Counted from the first letter of the stretch, positions 1-6,915 are shown. The stretch: DNA of 8,697 nt from Candidatus Dormiibacterota bacterium (GCA_003133485.1 PKXR01000213.1:1-8697); one strand, 5' to 3'. Numbers and translations are program-made. The notes: generated by a model not told the origin, from the sequence alone.

Positions 1-254
1 TGATGGTGGAGGTAGGGATCCGCTTCACATTCTCGATCGGCCTAGTAGCGAGTCTAGACTTCTTGGGAGTGGGGGTTCAGCCGCCGGCCCCCGACTGGGG
101 CCTTATGATCAACGAGAACCGGATCGGACTCGGCATCCAACCCTGGGGCGTGGTCCTTCCGCTGATCGCAATTGCCACCATTTGTATAGGAAGTAATCTG
201 ATCGCGGACGGGATTGCCCGCGTGGTGGGCGGGATTGAGGACACCAGATCGTGA
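1..254 (+). CDS. Peptide/oligopeptide ABC transporter permease, DppC/OppC type (3' end only)
   Basis: This is the C-terminal end of an inner-membrane permease of the dipeptide/oligopeptide/nickel ABC importer family; the 5' part lies outside the window. The frame is open at the left edge, so the ATG at position 3 is not the true start. The visible 83 residues carry a hydrophobic segment at about residues 6-25, then the family-typical turn FLGVGVQPPAPDWGLM, then a second hydrophobic segment at about 48-71 ending in NLIADGIARVV, which corresponds to the usual NLLGDGLRD end of DppC-like proteins. The conserved EAA loop that contacts the ATPase would lie just upstream. The stop codon overlaps the GTG start of the ATPase gene by 4 nt, so the two are translationally coupled. 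The family assignment is secure; the substrate is not determined. Confidence 0.9.
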   Translation, partial: MVEVGIRFTFSIGLVASLDFLGVGVQPPAPDWGLMINENRIGLGIQPWGVVLPLIAIATICIGSNLIADGIARVVGGIEDTRS

Positions 255-2068
255 GTGACGCCCCCTTGGTGATCAGCGGTCTCACCGTGGTCGCAGTGCG
301 ATCGGGCGCGGTGTTGGTTGAGGACCTCGACTTGCTAGTGGCGGCCGGCGAGCTAGTTGGCCTGGTAGGGGAGTCAGGGTCAGGAAAGACCACTGTGGGG
401 CTGAGCTGTCTTGGATTCACGAGGCCAGGCACGGCCATCGCGTCGGGCACGGTGCATCTCGGAGGAACCGACGTACTCAGTTGCGGAGAGGCAGAGCTAA
501 GGGCGCTGCGTCGCAAGTACGCCACCTACGTCCCCCAGTCGTCCGGTTTCGCCCTAAATCCAGCGCGTACCATCGGGAGTCAGCTGCGAGAACGGCTACC
601 CACGACTGGCGAATCGAGTTCTACTTCTCGGATCCTGAGCCTACTGAGCGAGGTGGCCCTTCCGTCCGAGAGGGCGTTTCTCCAGCGTTATCCGCATGAA
701 CTCTCGGGTGGGCAGCAGCAGCGAGTCGTGATCGCGGCCAGCTTCGCTGCCGAGCCAACGGTGGTGATTCTGGACGAGCCGACCACTGGGCTCGACGTTT
801 CCACACAGAGCCAAATTCTGACGCTGCTACGACAGCTCTGCGAGGGCCATCGAACCGCGGCAATTCTGATCAGCCACGACCTAGGGGTTGTTGCCGACTC
901 CTGCGCCAGAGTGGCGGTCATGTACTCAGGCAGGCTCGTGGAGACAGGTGGGACCTCTGACCTTCTAGGCAGTCCTCAGCACCCGTACACCCGCCAACTA
1001 GTGATGGCGGTGCCCGACATCCACGGGCGCCGGACGGTCGTCGGCATCCCTGGCCAGGCGCCGAGTCCGACCGAGCGGCCAGGTGGGTGCCACTTCGCCC
1101 CCCGCTGCGAGTATGTGAGGAGCCGGTGCATCACCGAGGTACCTGCCCTGGAGATGGCTGGCTTAGAGCGCCAGATCCGCTGCTTCTACCCGGTCACCAC
1201 ACGATTGGCTGTGACAGCTCCGGGCGTGACGACCGGCCCTGCATCAACGCAGAAAGGCACTTCGCTCGAAGTCAGCCATCTTACCGCGAGCTACGGCCGT
1301 AGGGTGGTGGTCCACGACGTCAACCTGAGAGTGGAAGAGGGTACTTGCACTGGCTTGGTTGGCGAGTCTGGAAGTGGCAAGACGAGCGTTTGCCGTGCCA
1401 TCGCCGGCCTGAACGCCAACTACACCGGCCAGATCTTCTTGGGTGGTCGTGCATTAGCTACTAGAAGCGAAGCCCGATCCCCTGCGGAGCGAAAGGCAAT
1501 CCAGTACATCTTTCAGAATCCCTATGATGCCCTCAACCCTCGACGATCGATCGAAGCTTCAATCCGCCAGCCGCTGACCCAGTTCCGAGATAGCCTGGGT
1601 CCGGGTCGGCTTAGCCCGAATCAACTGGTCGAGCTAGTCGCCCTCGGGGGCTGGGCGCTAACTCGGCACCCAGGCCAGCTCAGCGGCGGCGAGCTACAGC
1701 GTGTAGCTATCGCGCGTGCGCTCGCTTCTGCGCCGAGCGTGCTCATCTGTGACGAGATCACCTCCTCACTGGATGTTTCTGTCCAAGCGTCGATCGTCAG
1801 CCTGCTACTTCAACTTCGCCGCGAGATGAATCTAACGCTGATCTTTGTGACGCACAACGTGGCCATAGTCCGGAACGTCGCGCAATTCGTTGCGGTTCTC
1901 AAGGACGGCGAGCTGGTGGAGTACGGGCCGACCGATCAGGTTTTTGAAAGCCCGAGCCACCCCTACACTAGAGATCTCCTGCGAGACGCTCCGGACCTCT
2001 GGGACACACGTGAGGAATGGTATCGAGCGGAGAACCGACCAACCTTGGACCCTCGGTACAGTGTGTAG
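251..2068 (+). CDS. Fused double-NBD peptide ABC transporter ATPase (DppD-DppF type)
   Basis: This 605-residue protein joins two ATPase domains in one chain and would power the permease encoded just upstream. The first domain has Walker A GESGSGKTT (40-48), Q-loop Gln96, signature LSGGQQQRV (151-159), Walker B VVILDEP (171-177) and switch His209. It is followed by the oligopeptide-transporter C-terminal extension with four cysteines at 280, 286, 293 and 311 (C-X5-C-X6-C-X17-C), the arrangement known in DppD-type ATPases to hold a [4Fe-4S] cluster. The second domain has Walker A GESGSGKTS (371-379), Gln422, signature LSGGELQRV (477-485), Walker B VLICDEI (497-503) and His535. It ends soon after HPYTRDLL and has no cysteine extension of its own. 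In the second domain the usual Pro after the catalytic Glu is Ile. The GTG start is supported by GAGGA at 237-241, 9 nt upstream, and by the 4-nt overlap with the permease. Both ATP sites look intact. Such fusions are common in peptide importers of actinobacteria and proteobacteria. Confidence 0.95.
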   Translation: MSDAPLVISGLTVVAVRSGAVLVEDLDLLVAAGELVGLVGESGSGKTTVGLSCLGFTRPGTAIASGTVHLGGTDVLSCGEAELRALRRKYATYVPQSSGFALNPARTIGSQLRERLPTTGESSSTSRILSLLSEVALPSERAFLQRYPHELSGGQQQRVVIAASFAAEPTVVILDEPTTGLDVSTQSQILTLLRQLCEGHRTAAILISHDLGVVADSCARVAVMYSGRLVETGGTSDLLGSPQHPYTRQLVMAVPDIHGRRTVVGIPGQAPSPTERPGGCHFAPRCEYVRSRCITEVPALEMAGLERQIRCFYPVTTRLAVTAPGVTTGPASTQKGTSLEVSHLTASYGRRVVVHDVNLRVEEGTCTGLVGESGSGKTSVCRAIAGLNANYTGQIFLGGRALATRSEARSPAERKAIQYIFQNPYDALNPRRSIEASIRQPLTQFRDSLGPGRLSPNQLVELVALGGWALTRHPGQLSGGELQRVAIARALASAPSVLICDEITSSLDVSVQASIVSLLLQLRREMNLTLIFVTHNVAIVRNVAQFVAVLKDGELVEYGPTDQVFESPSHPYTRDLLRDAPDLWDTREEWYRAENRPTLDPRYSV

Positions 2069-2100
2069 CATGCCTCGTTCAGTATCTACCTGGATTACTG

Positions 2101-3189
2101 ATGAAGCTGATTGAGTGCTACGGGGACGGCCGTGAGCGCGGGCGCGCGCACGGAAGGGCTGCTAGAGCGGAAGTGCGTGCAGCCATCGAGAGGTGGGGCG
2201 ACCAGCTGTCCCAGATCCACGGGATGGATCCCCTCGAATATGCCGAACGGCTGCTGTCGGGGACCGCATTCGTTCCTACCATCGCCGCGTGGGCACCAGA
2301 CTTAGCCGAAGAGGTTAGAGGGATCGCCGAGGGCGCTGAATTGGATGAGCGCTTGATCCTTGCCTACAACCTCATGGACGAGCAGTGGTGGTTCGACTTA
2401 GACAACTATGTCAACCCGGGCGCATGCAGCGTTCTTGTGGTCCAGCCGTTGGCTGGCAGCCCCAGTAGCTCCTGTGTCCTTGCTCAGAATATGGACCTGC
2501 CCACCTTCATGGACGGAAGTCAGCTCGTCCTCCGAATCGTACCTCGGAGCGGGGCCGAGAGCTTGGTCCTTTCATCTGCCGGCCTCATCGGCTTAACGGG
2601 AGTGAATCGGGCCGGGGTAGCGGTTTGCGTCAACACCCTGCTGATGCTGAAGCATTCGGTTAAGGGTCTACCCGTGGCGTTTGTCCTGCGCCAGGCGCTA
2701 TCGTATTCGTCCCTGAGCGCCGCAGCCGACTTCATCGAACGCGTGCCACATGCCTCCGGTCAAAACTATGCGGTCGCTAGTTCAAGTGATTCGATTAGCC
2801 TGGAAGCGTCTGGAGTCGGGGTCACGCAGTATCGGAGTCCGGGAGGCGACTCGTGGGCCCACACCAATCATCCACTGGCCAGCGCAGACGCGGACAAAGC
2901 GGTCAACGCCACGCCTACGGTGAAGAGCCGGATCTCATCATCGGTCGCGCGCCTGCAGTATCTGGACGCCGCCAGCCGTAAAGGACCGAGCCCGGCGGAC
3001 GTAAAAGTATTGCTGGCGGATCGGTCGGTGCCGATCTCCGTCTCTCCGACCGAACAACACTTGAGCGAGACATTCGGATCGGTAGTCTTCGAGCTCAGCG
3101 ATCCGCCCGGGGTGCAGATGTGCCTTGGGAGACCTGATCGCAATGATTGGGTTTGCCTTGAGTGGACTGATGATGAGGTCCATGGCTAA
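2101..3189 (+). CDS. C45-family Ntn hydrolase / acyl-CoA:6-APA acyltransferase-like protein
   Basis: The product (362 residues from this start) resembles the isopenicillin N acyltransferase (peptidase C45) family. These are cytoplasmic enzymes that self-cleave to expose an N-terminal Cys, which then cleaves or transfers amide-linked acyl groups. Landmarks run in family order: ERGRAHG (12-18), RGIAEGAE (73-80), the probable nucleophile Cys109 in NPGACSVLV, QNMD (129-132), GVNRAGVAVCVN (167-178) and HTNH (254-257). Cys109 sits close to Cys103 of the fungal enzyme. The residue before it is Ala rather than the Gly of the fungal autocleavage site. ATG 2101 is preferred because MKLIECYGDG aligns with the family N-terminus; an in-frame ATG at 2017 would add 28 unmatched residues and overlap the ATPase gene. 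No strong Shine-Dalgarno precedes 2101. The gene begins 32 nt after the ATPase stop, so it is probably in the same operon and may act on an imported compound. The family is clear; the reaction (amidase, peptidase or acyltransferase) is not. Confidence 0.85.
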   Translation: MKLIECYGDGRERGRAHGRAARAEVRAAIERWGDQLSQIHGMDPLEYAERLLSGTAFVPTIAAWAPDLAEEVRGIAEGAELDERLILAYNLMDEQWWFDLDNYVNPGACSVLVVQPLAGSPSSSCVLAQNMDLPTFMDGSQLVLRIVPRSGAESLVLSSAGLIGLTGVNRAGVAVCVNTLLMLKHSVKGLPVAFVLRQALSYSSLSAAADFIERVPHASGQNYAVASSSDSISLEASGVGVTQYRSPGGDSWAHTNHPLASADADKAVNATPTVKSRISSSVARLQYLDAASRKGPSPADVKVLLADRSVPISVSPTEQHLSETFGSVVFELSDPPGVQMCLGRPDRNDWVCLEWTDDEVHG

Positions 3190-3204
3190 CTCAGATGATG
3201 GCGA

Positions 3205-3226
3205 CCCGTGAAGTTCAACTGACGGG
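3205..3226. promoter_or_regulatory. Imperfect dyad, candidate operator upstream of the bicupin genes
   Basis: Left arm CCCGT-GA-AGTT (3205-3215) and right arm AACT-G-ACGGG (3217-3226) form a dyad around C3216, with nine paired positions and an unequal 2/1 mismatch. It has essentially no loop and no following T-run, so it looks more like a protein-binding dyad than a terminator. It lies in the only gap over 100 nt between the transporter/hydrolase genes and the bicupins. Its function is inferred from position and symmetry alone. Confidence 0.25.
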
Positions 3227-3237
3227 CGAATCCGTTG

Positions 3238-3249
3238 AGGTTGGAACCT
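3238..3249. promoter_or_regulatory. Short perfect palindrome AGGTT-GG-AACCT
   Basis: A 5-bp perfect inverted repeat with a 2-nt centre lies about 50 nt before the first bicupin start, just downstream of the larger dyad at 3205-3226. It could be part of an operator or a promoter-proximal element. No convincing -35/-10 pair could be placed around it by eye, and short palindromes arise by chance, so this is a weak call. Confidence 0.18.
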
Positions 3250-3285
3250 AGATCCTGACACTCCACCATCACCCACTTAGGACTT

Positions 3286-3292
3286 GAGGAGG
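3286..3292 (+). promoter_or_regulatory. Strong Shine-Dalgarno site deciding the start of bicupin 1
   Basis: GAGGAGG is followed by a 6-nt spacer and then GTG at 3299. This rules out the longer reading from TTG 3284, because the ribosome-binding site would then lie inside the coding sequence. Confidence 0.85.
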
Positions 3293-3298
3293 TACGCA

Positions 3299-4177
3299 GT
3301 GACCGATATGGTGAAGCCGTTTCACGTTAGGCCGGAGGGGCGCCTAGCTGCGGGTAGCCGGATGCACTCGATGACCGAGTTTGCAAACCTCGACGTCGAG
3401 GGACTCTTCCCAAAGGAGGCCGAAATTTGGACAGAGTTCCTCTGTGGTCTGCTGCAGCTGCGGCCAGGCCAAGGGCTGCCACTGCACTCGCATTCCCGTG
3501 CGGAGACGATCTTTGTCCTCGATGGCTGCGTGCAGGTGCAGCGCGGCCGCGCAATAGCAGAGCTCTGGGGTCCTGGAGCCGCCTACTTCCCTGCGGGAGT
3601 GGCGCACAGCATTAGGGCTTACCAGGGTCAGGCAGCGGCGGTGATAGTTTGCTATCCGACGGCGGACGTCGAGAAGGAGATCTCGACAGTGATCGAGGAG
3701 GGCTCCGACCAGTCGAGCTGGCCGAACCCTAACATCATCCGGGGCGACAACCCCCTCTACCGGTGGGCCCTGGTCGAGGAGTACGAGCCCTGGATGGCGG
3801 TCGAGCCCACCAAGGGCTGGACACACACACTTCGTTACCTGTTAGACCCACAACGAGGCGCCCCCGACGTGGTGGCAGGAACTGCCCACTTCGATCCCGA
3901 CACTCACTACACAATCCACCGACACGAACCAGCAGAAATCTATTACGCGCTGCAGGGCTCGGGCACCATATTTGCGGGCACGGAAGCGTATCAAGTCGAG
4001 CCCGGATCGACGGTTTACGTTCCTCCGAATGTGCCCCACGGAGTTGATACCAGTACCGGGGAGTTCAAGATTTACTGGGTGTACGGATTGGACGCGAGTG
4101 GGAGTGGCTGGACATGGGAGGCACTGGAGCCGCTCTACAACCACCCTCGCCCCACGGAACCCGGTGTGCGGCGATGA
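3299..4177 (+). CDS. Bicupin protein 1 (two complete cupin metal sites)
   Basis: The 292-residue product has no signal peptide and contains two cupin beta-barrel domains. The N-terminal cupin has motif 1 with His63, His65 and Glu69 followed by Gly76 (H-X-H-X3-E-X6-G), and motif 2 with Pro98, Gly100 and His103. The C-terminal cupin has His207, His209, Glu213 and Gly220, then Pro242 and His247. Both sites keep the classic 3-His/1-Glu set for a divalent metal (Fe, Mn, Zn, Ni or similar). A linker rich in conserved residues joins them: WPNPNIIRG (141-149), PLYRWALVE (152-160), AVEPTKGW (167-174). Cupins of this type include dioxygenases, isomerases, lyases and aminohydrolases, and sequence alone does not separate these. 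The C-terminal H-X-H-X3-E-X-Y...H pattern, with Tyr215, is also seen in DMSP lyases such as DddK, but it is frequent in other cupins. The gene starts 109 nt after the C45 gene, probably within the same transcription run or from its own promoter. The family is sure; the function is unknown. Confidence 0.85.
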   Translation: MTDMVKPFHVRPEGRLAAGSRMHSMTEFANLDVEGLFPKEAEIWTEFLCGLLQLRPGQGLPLHSHSRAETIFVLDGCVQVQRGRAIAELWGPGAAYFPAGVAHSIRAYQGQAAAVIVCYPTADVEKEISTVIEEGSDQSSWPNPNIIRGDNPLYRWALVEEYEPWMAVEPTKGWTHTLRYLLDPQRGAPDVVAGTAHFDPDTHYTIHRHEPAEIYYALQGSGTIFAGTEAYQVEPGSTVYVPPNVPHGVDTSTGEFKIYWVYGLDASGSGWTWEALEPLYNHPRPTEPGVRR

Positions 4178-4218
4178 CGAGACTGGCGTACGACCGAGGA
4201 TCCGGGAGCAGGCGGGAC

Positions 4219-4227
4219 GAGGAGAGG
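4219..4227 (+). promoter_or_regulatory. Shine-Dalgarno site deciding the start of bicupin 2
   Basis: The purine run GAGGAGAGG is followed by 8 nt and then GTG 4236. It selects this start over the much longer open frame beginning at 3972, which would read out of frame through most of the first bicupin gene. Confidence 0.75.
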
Positions 4228-4235
4228 CTGCGGTT

Positions 4236-5102
4236 GTGACGGCTGCAGAGGACAATGGCTTTCACATTGAGGCTGGACTGGGAGTCAGCAGCGGTACCTT
4301 GCTTCACCGCCAACCCGAGCTACGTGACTTGAGTGTCGAGACGATCATCCCGGGTCCCGATGGTTCGCCGGCGGAGTTTCTCTTCGGAGCAGTGGACCTC
4401 CGTCCGGGTCAAGGGCTCCCACTCCACTCCCACTCTCACGCTGAGACGGTCTTTGTAGTGGATGGCCGCGTGCAGGTCCAGCGTGGCCGCGCGATCGCCG
4501 AGGTCACCGGCCCCGGAGCCGCCTACTTTCCCGCAGGTGTGGCACACGGCGTTCGAGAACAGGGCGGCGCGGCAGCCCGGGTGCTGATCTGCTACCAGGA
4601 CGCGCGTCCGGGCTGGGAAGTGACGTCCGAACTAGAGGAGGGTCGGGATCAATCGCGTTGGCCCAACCCCAATATCATCCGCGGGACTGATCCCCTGTAC
4701 CGCTGGGCGTTGGTTGAAGACTATGAGTCATGGCTGGCTGTAGAGCCAACCAAAGGCTGGACCGGCAAGATGCGATATCTGCTAAGTCCCGATCGCGGGG
4801 CTGACGACGTCGTGGCCGGAACTGGACTTACGGCTCCCAATGTCCACTACACCGTCCACCGCCATGAGCCAGCTGAGCTCTACTACGTCTTGAGTGGATC
4901 TGGATGCATTTACGTCGGTACCGAAGCGTACCCCGTGTTAGAGGGGTCGACGGTGTACGTGCCTCCGAGTCAGAGTCACGGGATCGACACGTTTGAAAGT
5001 CACCTGAAGACATGCTGGGTCTACGGTCTCGCGCGCTGTGGTGCCGACTGGACATGGGAAGCTCTCGAGCCAATCTACAACGTGCCGCGACACAGGAGTT
5101 AG
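4236..5102 (+). CDS. Bicupin protein 2 (tandem paralogue of bicupin 1)
   Basis: This 288-residue product is a close relative of the preceding one; by eye roughly 60-65% of positions match over the aligned core from RPGQGLPLHSHS onward, and the N-termini line up to within one residue. Both metal sites are retained: His64, His66, Glu70 and His104 in the N-terminal cupin, and His208, His210, Glu214 and His248 in the C-terminal cupin, with Tyr216 two residues after the Glu as in paralogue 1. The linker motifs WPNPNIIRG, PLYRWALVE and AVEPTKGW are identical. Differences cluster in the first 50 residues, the loop after His104 (105-135) and the segment before the C-terminal metal site (197-204). The GTG start has a good ribosome-binding site, 58 nt after the first bicupin gene, so the pair is almost certainly co-transcribed. 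Retention of every ligand in both copies argues against decay and suggests hetero-oligomers or related substrates. Function is unassigned. Confidence 0.85.
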   Translation: MTAAEDNGFHIEAGLGVSSGTLLHRQPELRDLSVETIIPGPDGSPAEFLFGAVDLRPGQGLPLHSHSHAETVFVVDGRVQVQRGRAIAEVTGPGAAYFPAGVAHGVREQGGAAARVLICYQDARPGWEVTSELEEGRDQSRWPNPNIIRGTDPLYRWALVEDYESWLAVEPTKGWTGKMRYLLSPDRGADDVVAGTGLTAPNVHYTVHRHEPAELYYVLSGSGCIYVGTEAYPVLEGSTVYVPPSQSHGIDTFESHLKTCWVYGLARCGADWTWEALEPIYNVPRHRS

Positions 5103-5144
5103 GCTCGGACGTAGTACGCCCACAGGCAACGGCAGTGGCACCTA

Positions 5145-6335
5145 TTGCGGAATCCCCGAAGGCCGAGTTATAAGTTGCGCACACGGTACCGGTTCTCGAG
5201 CCTACGACGCAGTTTTGGGCGAGGTGATGCCTTCATCCTCGCTGGGACAGTGCTGTGGAGCGTGAACATTGTCGTGGTCAGGGTGGCCCTCCACAGCAGT
5301 GGACCTTTGACCTACTCGACCCTGCGGTTCATGTTGGGAGGCCTCGGGCTGTGGTGGCTGGCCCATCGGATCGAAGGTCCGATCCGTTGGCCCAGTCGTC
5401 GCGAATGGTTGCTGATCTTCGCGGCGGCCGGCACCGGGGTCGCGCTGACTCAGGCGGCGTTCACGGCCGCACTCGCCCTGACTAGTCCGGACTTCGTCGC
5501 CATGTTCCTGGCTGGGACTCCGCTCCTAGTGACCGCCTGGGTCGCATGGCACGCTTCAGCGCACTTTACGGTCAAAGTATGGGTGGGGCTGGGGGTCGGG
5601 CTCTTAGGAGTTGCATTAGTCGTGTTCACAGCCGGACGTGCTCACGTGAGTTGGTTCGGAGTTACGTTTGCCTTGGCGAGTCCTGTGAGCGGCGCTATTT
5701 ATGTGCTACTTCTTCCTCCTCTTCTGCGCCGCTACCGACCGCTTTCTTTGGCGGCGATCATCTGCCTGGTGGGTGGGCTAATGCTCGCGCCATGTGGCTT
5801 GGCCGAGGGGATCGCGCACCCTCCACGCGTCAGCGGGGAATGGCTGGGCCTTCTGGGGTTCAGTGTAGTTGCGGTGGTGGTCGCGGCCAACTGGTTGTAC
5901 TTCATCGCTGTTCGTGTGCTCGGCCCGGCGCGGACCGCGACATACACGTACCTCGAACCACTTCTTACAGTTGCGGCCGCCTCAGTGCTGATCGGCGAGC
6001 GAGTCATGCCCTTACAGTTGGTCGGGGGGGTAGTGATACTTATTGGCCTTGGCATCGGAACGCCAGGGCCGCTTGGGATATCTGGTCCGACCAGCGGCGG
6101 CGGTGATGTGCCCGAGGCAGGATCCTATTCAACGTTAAACACCATGCTCACGCCGTCGGTAGATCCCCACGAATGCGGGAAGCAACCTGAATTCGGTGCG
6201 AATAGCGGCGAGCCAGAATGGTCGTCTCGAGACGTTGGACAAATCGTCGGCGCAACCGGCTCGTCTGGACTGCCGGAGCAATTTTTTACGGCGGCCGATG
6301 TTAGCGCTCCGTTGGTGAAGGTGGATTTCCAGTGA
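5145..6335 (+). CDS. EamA/DMT-superfamily transporter with a long C-terminal tail
   Basis: The product (396 residues from TTG 5145) is an integral membrane protein of the drug/metabolite transporter superfamily, whose members often export amino acids or other metabolites. Two EamA repeats are visible, with about ten hydrophobic segments between residues 29 and 305; the first is FILAGTVLWSVNIVVVRVAL and the last repeat ends with the typical YLEPLLTVAAASVLIGERVMPLQLVGG (269-295). The core ends near residue 305, the normal family length, yet the frame continues for about 90 hydrophilic residues rich in Gly, Ser and Pro with no recognisable domain. The start is uncertain: TTG 5145 is the first start in frame, 42 nt after bicupin 2, and TTG 5175 is an alternative with GAAGG about 12 nt upstream; neither has an ideal ribosome-binding site. 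The short gap suggests it belongs to the bicupin transcription unit. A shift of frame near 6060-6100 would instead end the protein at the TGA at 6104-6106. Confidence 0.8.
   Translation: MRNPRRPSYKLRTRYRFSSLRRSFGRGDAFILAGTVLWSVNIVVVRVALHSSGPLTYSTLRFMLGGLGLWWLAHRIEGPIRWPSRREWLLIFAAAGTGVALTQAAFTAALALTSPDFVAMFLAGTPLLVTAWVAWHASAHFTVKVWVGLGVGLLGVALVVFTAGRAHVSWFGVTFALASPVSGAIYVLLLPPLLRRYRPLSLAAIICLVGGLMLAPCGLAEGIAHPPRVSGEWLGLLGFSVVAVVVAANWLYFIAVRVLGPARTATYTYLEPLLTVAAASVLIGERVMPLQLVGGVVILIGLGIGTPGPLGISGPTSGGGDVPEAGSYSTLNTMLTPSVDPHECGKQPEFGANSGEPEWSSRDVGQIVGATGSSGLPEQFFTAADVSAPLVKVDFQ
6256..6287 (+). terminator. Candidate weak intrinsic terminator inside the transporter tail
   Basis: CCGGC (6256-6260) can pair with GCCGG (6272-6276) across an 11-nt loop, followed 5 nt later by a run of six T (6282-6287). 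The stem is short and the T-run is offset, so it is a weak candidate. It lies within the last part of the open frame of the EamA gene, about where one would expect the transcript to end if the real protein were of normal length. Confidence 0.3.
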
Positions 6336-6426
6336 AGGTATACGGCAAGAGACTGGCGCGGCCTGCCGGCGTCTCCCATTCCTGGATGTCCGGGCTCGCA
6401 ATGGAAGCGTAGCCGGCTCAGCATCT

Positions 6427-6915
6427 TCAGCCTGAGCGGACTCTGTCAAGTCGACGATTGAGGCCCGTCCGTCGCTGCCGTACAGCGGCTCGGCGGCGAC
6501 CTGCTAGACGAGCCCGGTCGTACCCGACCGACCCGCCGGTGATCATGACAAGGGACGAGGACTCGGCTAACGAACTGAACCCCGTGATCTCCTCCTTGCT
6601 ACCGACGGACGTTCCGAGACAGCCGGGTAGGCTGTTCCGAAAGTCCAGTTTGCCAGGTGACCGAATCGGTGGGAAGTCAACTTCGACGCCTTCAGCGGCG
6701 AGCTCGAAGCTCAGGTCCGGCCGGCCGAGGTCTTTCGGTTTGTGCGCGGCGAGATCCCGCAGCATCGCGCCTTGCAATAGCCGGTATCTGAAGAGAGCGG
6801 CAGCCATGGCTGGTAGCATGATCTGTCCCCCGAAGGTGACCGCAGCAGCGCTGGCTTCGCGATGGCCTTCGAAACGGACCAGACCTCGTATCTGACGCCT
6901 CGCTGGTGTAAGTAG
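6427..6915 (-). pseudogene. Minus-strand open frame, possible decayed gene of unknown family
   Basis: A frame is open on the minus strand from 6915 to a stop at 6427 (about 162 residues). Its first half reads plausibly as protein, for example FEGHREASAAAVTFGGQ and MLPAMAAALFRYRLLQGAM, followed by DLGRPDLSFELAAEGVEVDF, with mostly G/C third positions. The second half turns into an Arg-rich, low-quality reading (GRRRAAVRQRRTG). The frame begins right after a stop, has no good start with a ribosome-binding site upstream, and the only ATG (6819) falls inside the convincing part. I recognise no family. It could be a truncated remnant of a once longer gene, a real small gene, or chance reading in GC-rich DNA. 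The overlapping + strand frame (6458-6895) looks like its antisense shadow. Confidence 0.25.

Noticed and set aside
2017..2100. Upstream ATG for the C45 gene
   Set aside because: It adds 28 residues that match nothing at the family N-terminus, overlaps the ATPase gene by 52 nt, and GAGGA abuts the ATG with no spacer.
3344..3826. Minus-strand 160-residue open frame opposite bicupin 1
   Set aside because: Antisense shadow of a clear gene, with no start signal and no recognisable domain.
3972..4235. N-terminal extension of bicupin 2 reading out of frame through bicupin 1
   Set aside because: GTG 4236 has a good Shine-Dalgarno site and aligns with the start of the paralogue; the extension overlaps an intact gene and resembles no protein.
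5546..6106. 186-residue + strand frame inside the EamA gene
   Set aside because: Out-of-frame shadow of clear membrane-segment coding; only its stop at 6104-6106 is of interest as a possible original end after a frameshift.
6458..6895. 145-residue + strand frame
   Set aside because: Ser/Arg/Pro-rich reading typical of an antisense shadow of the minus-strand frame at 6427-6915.
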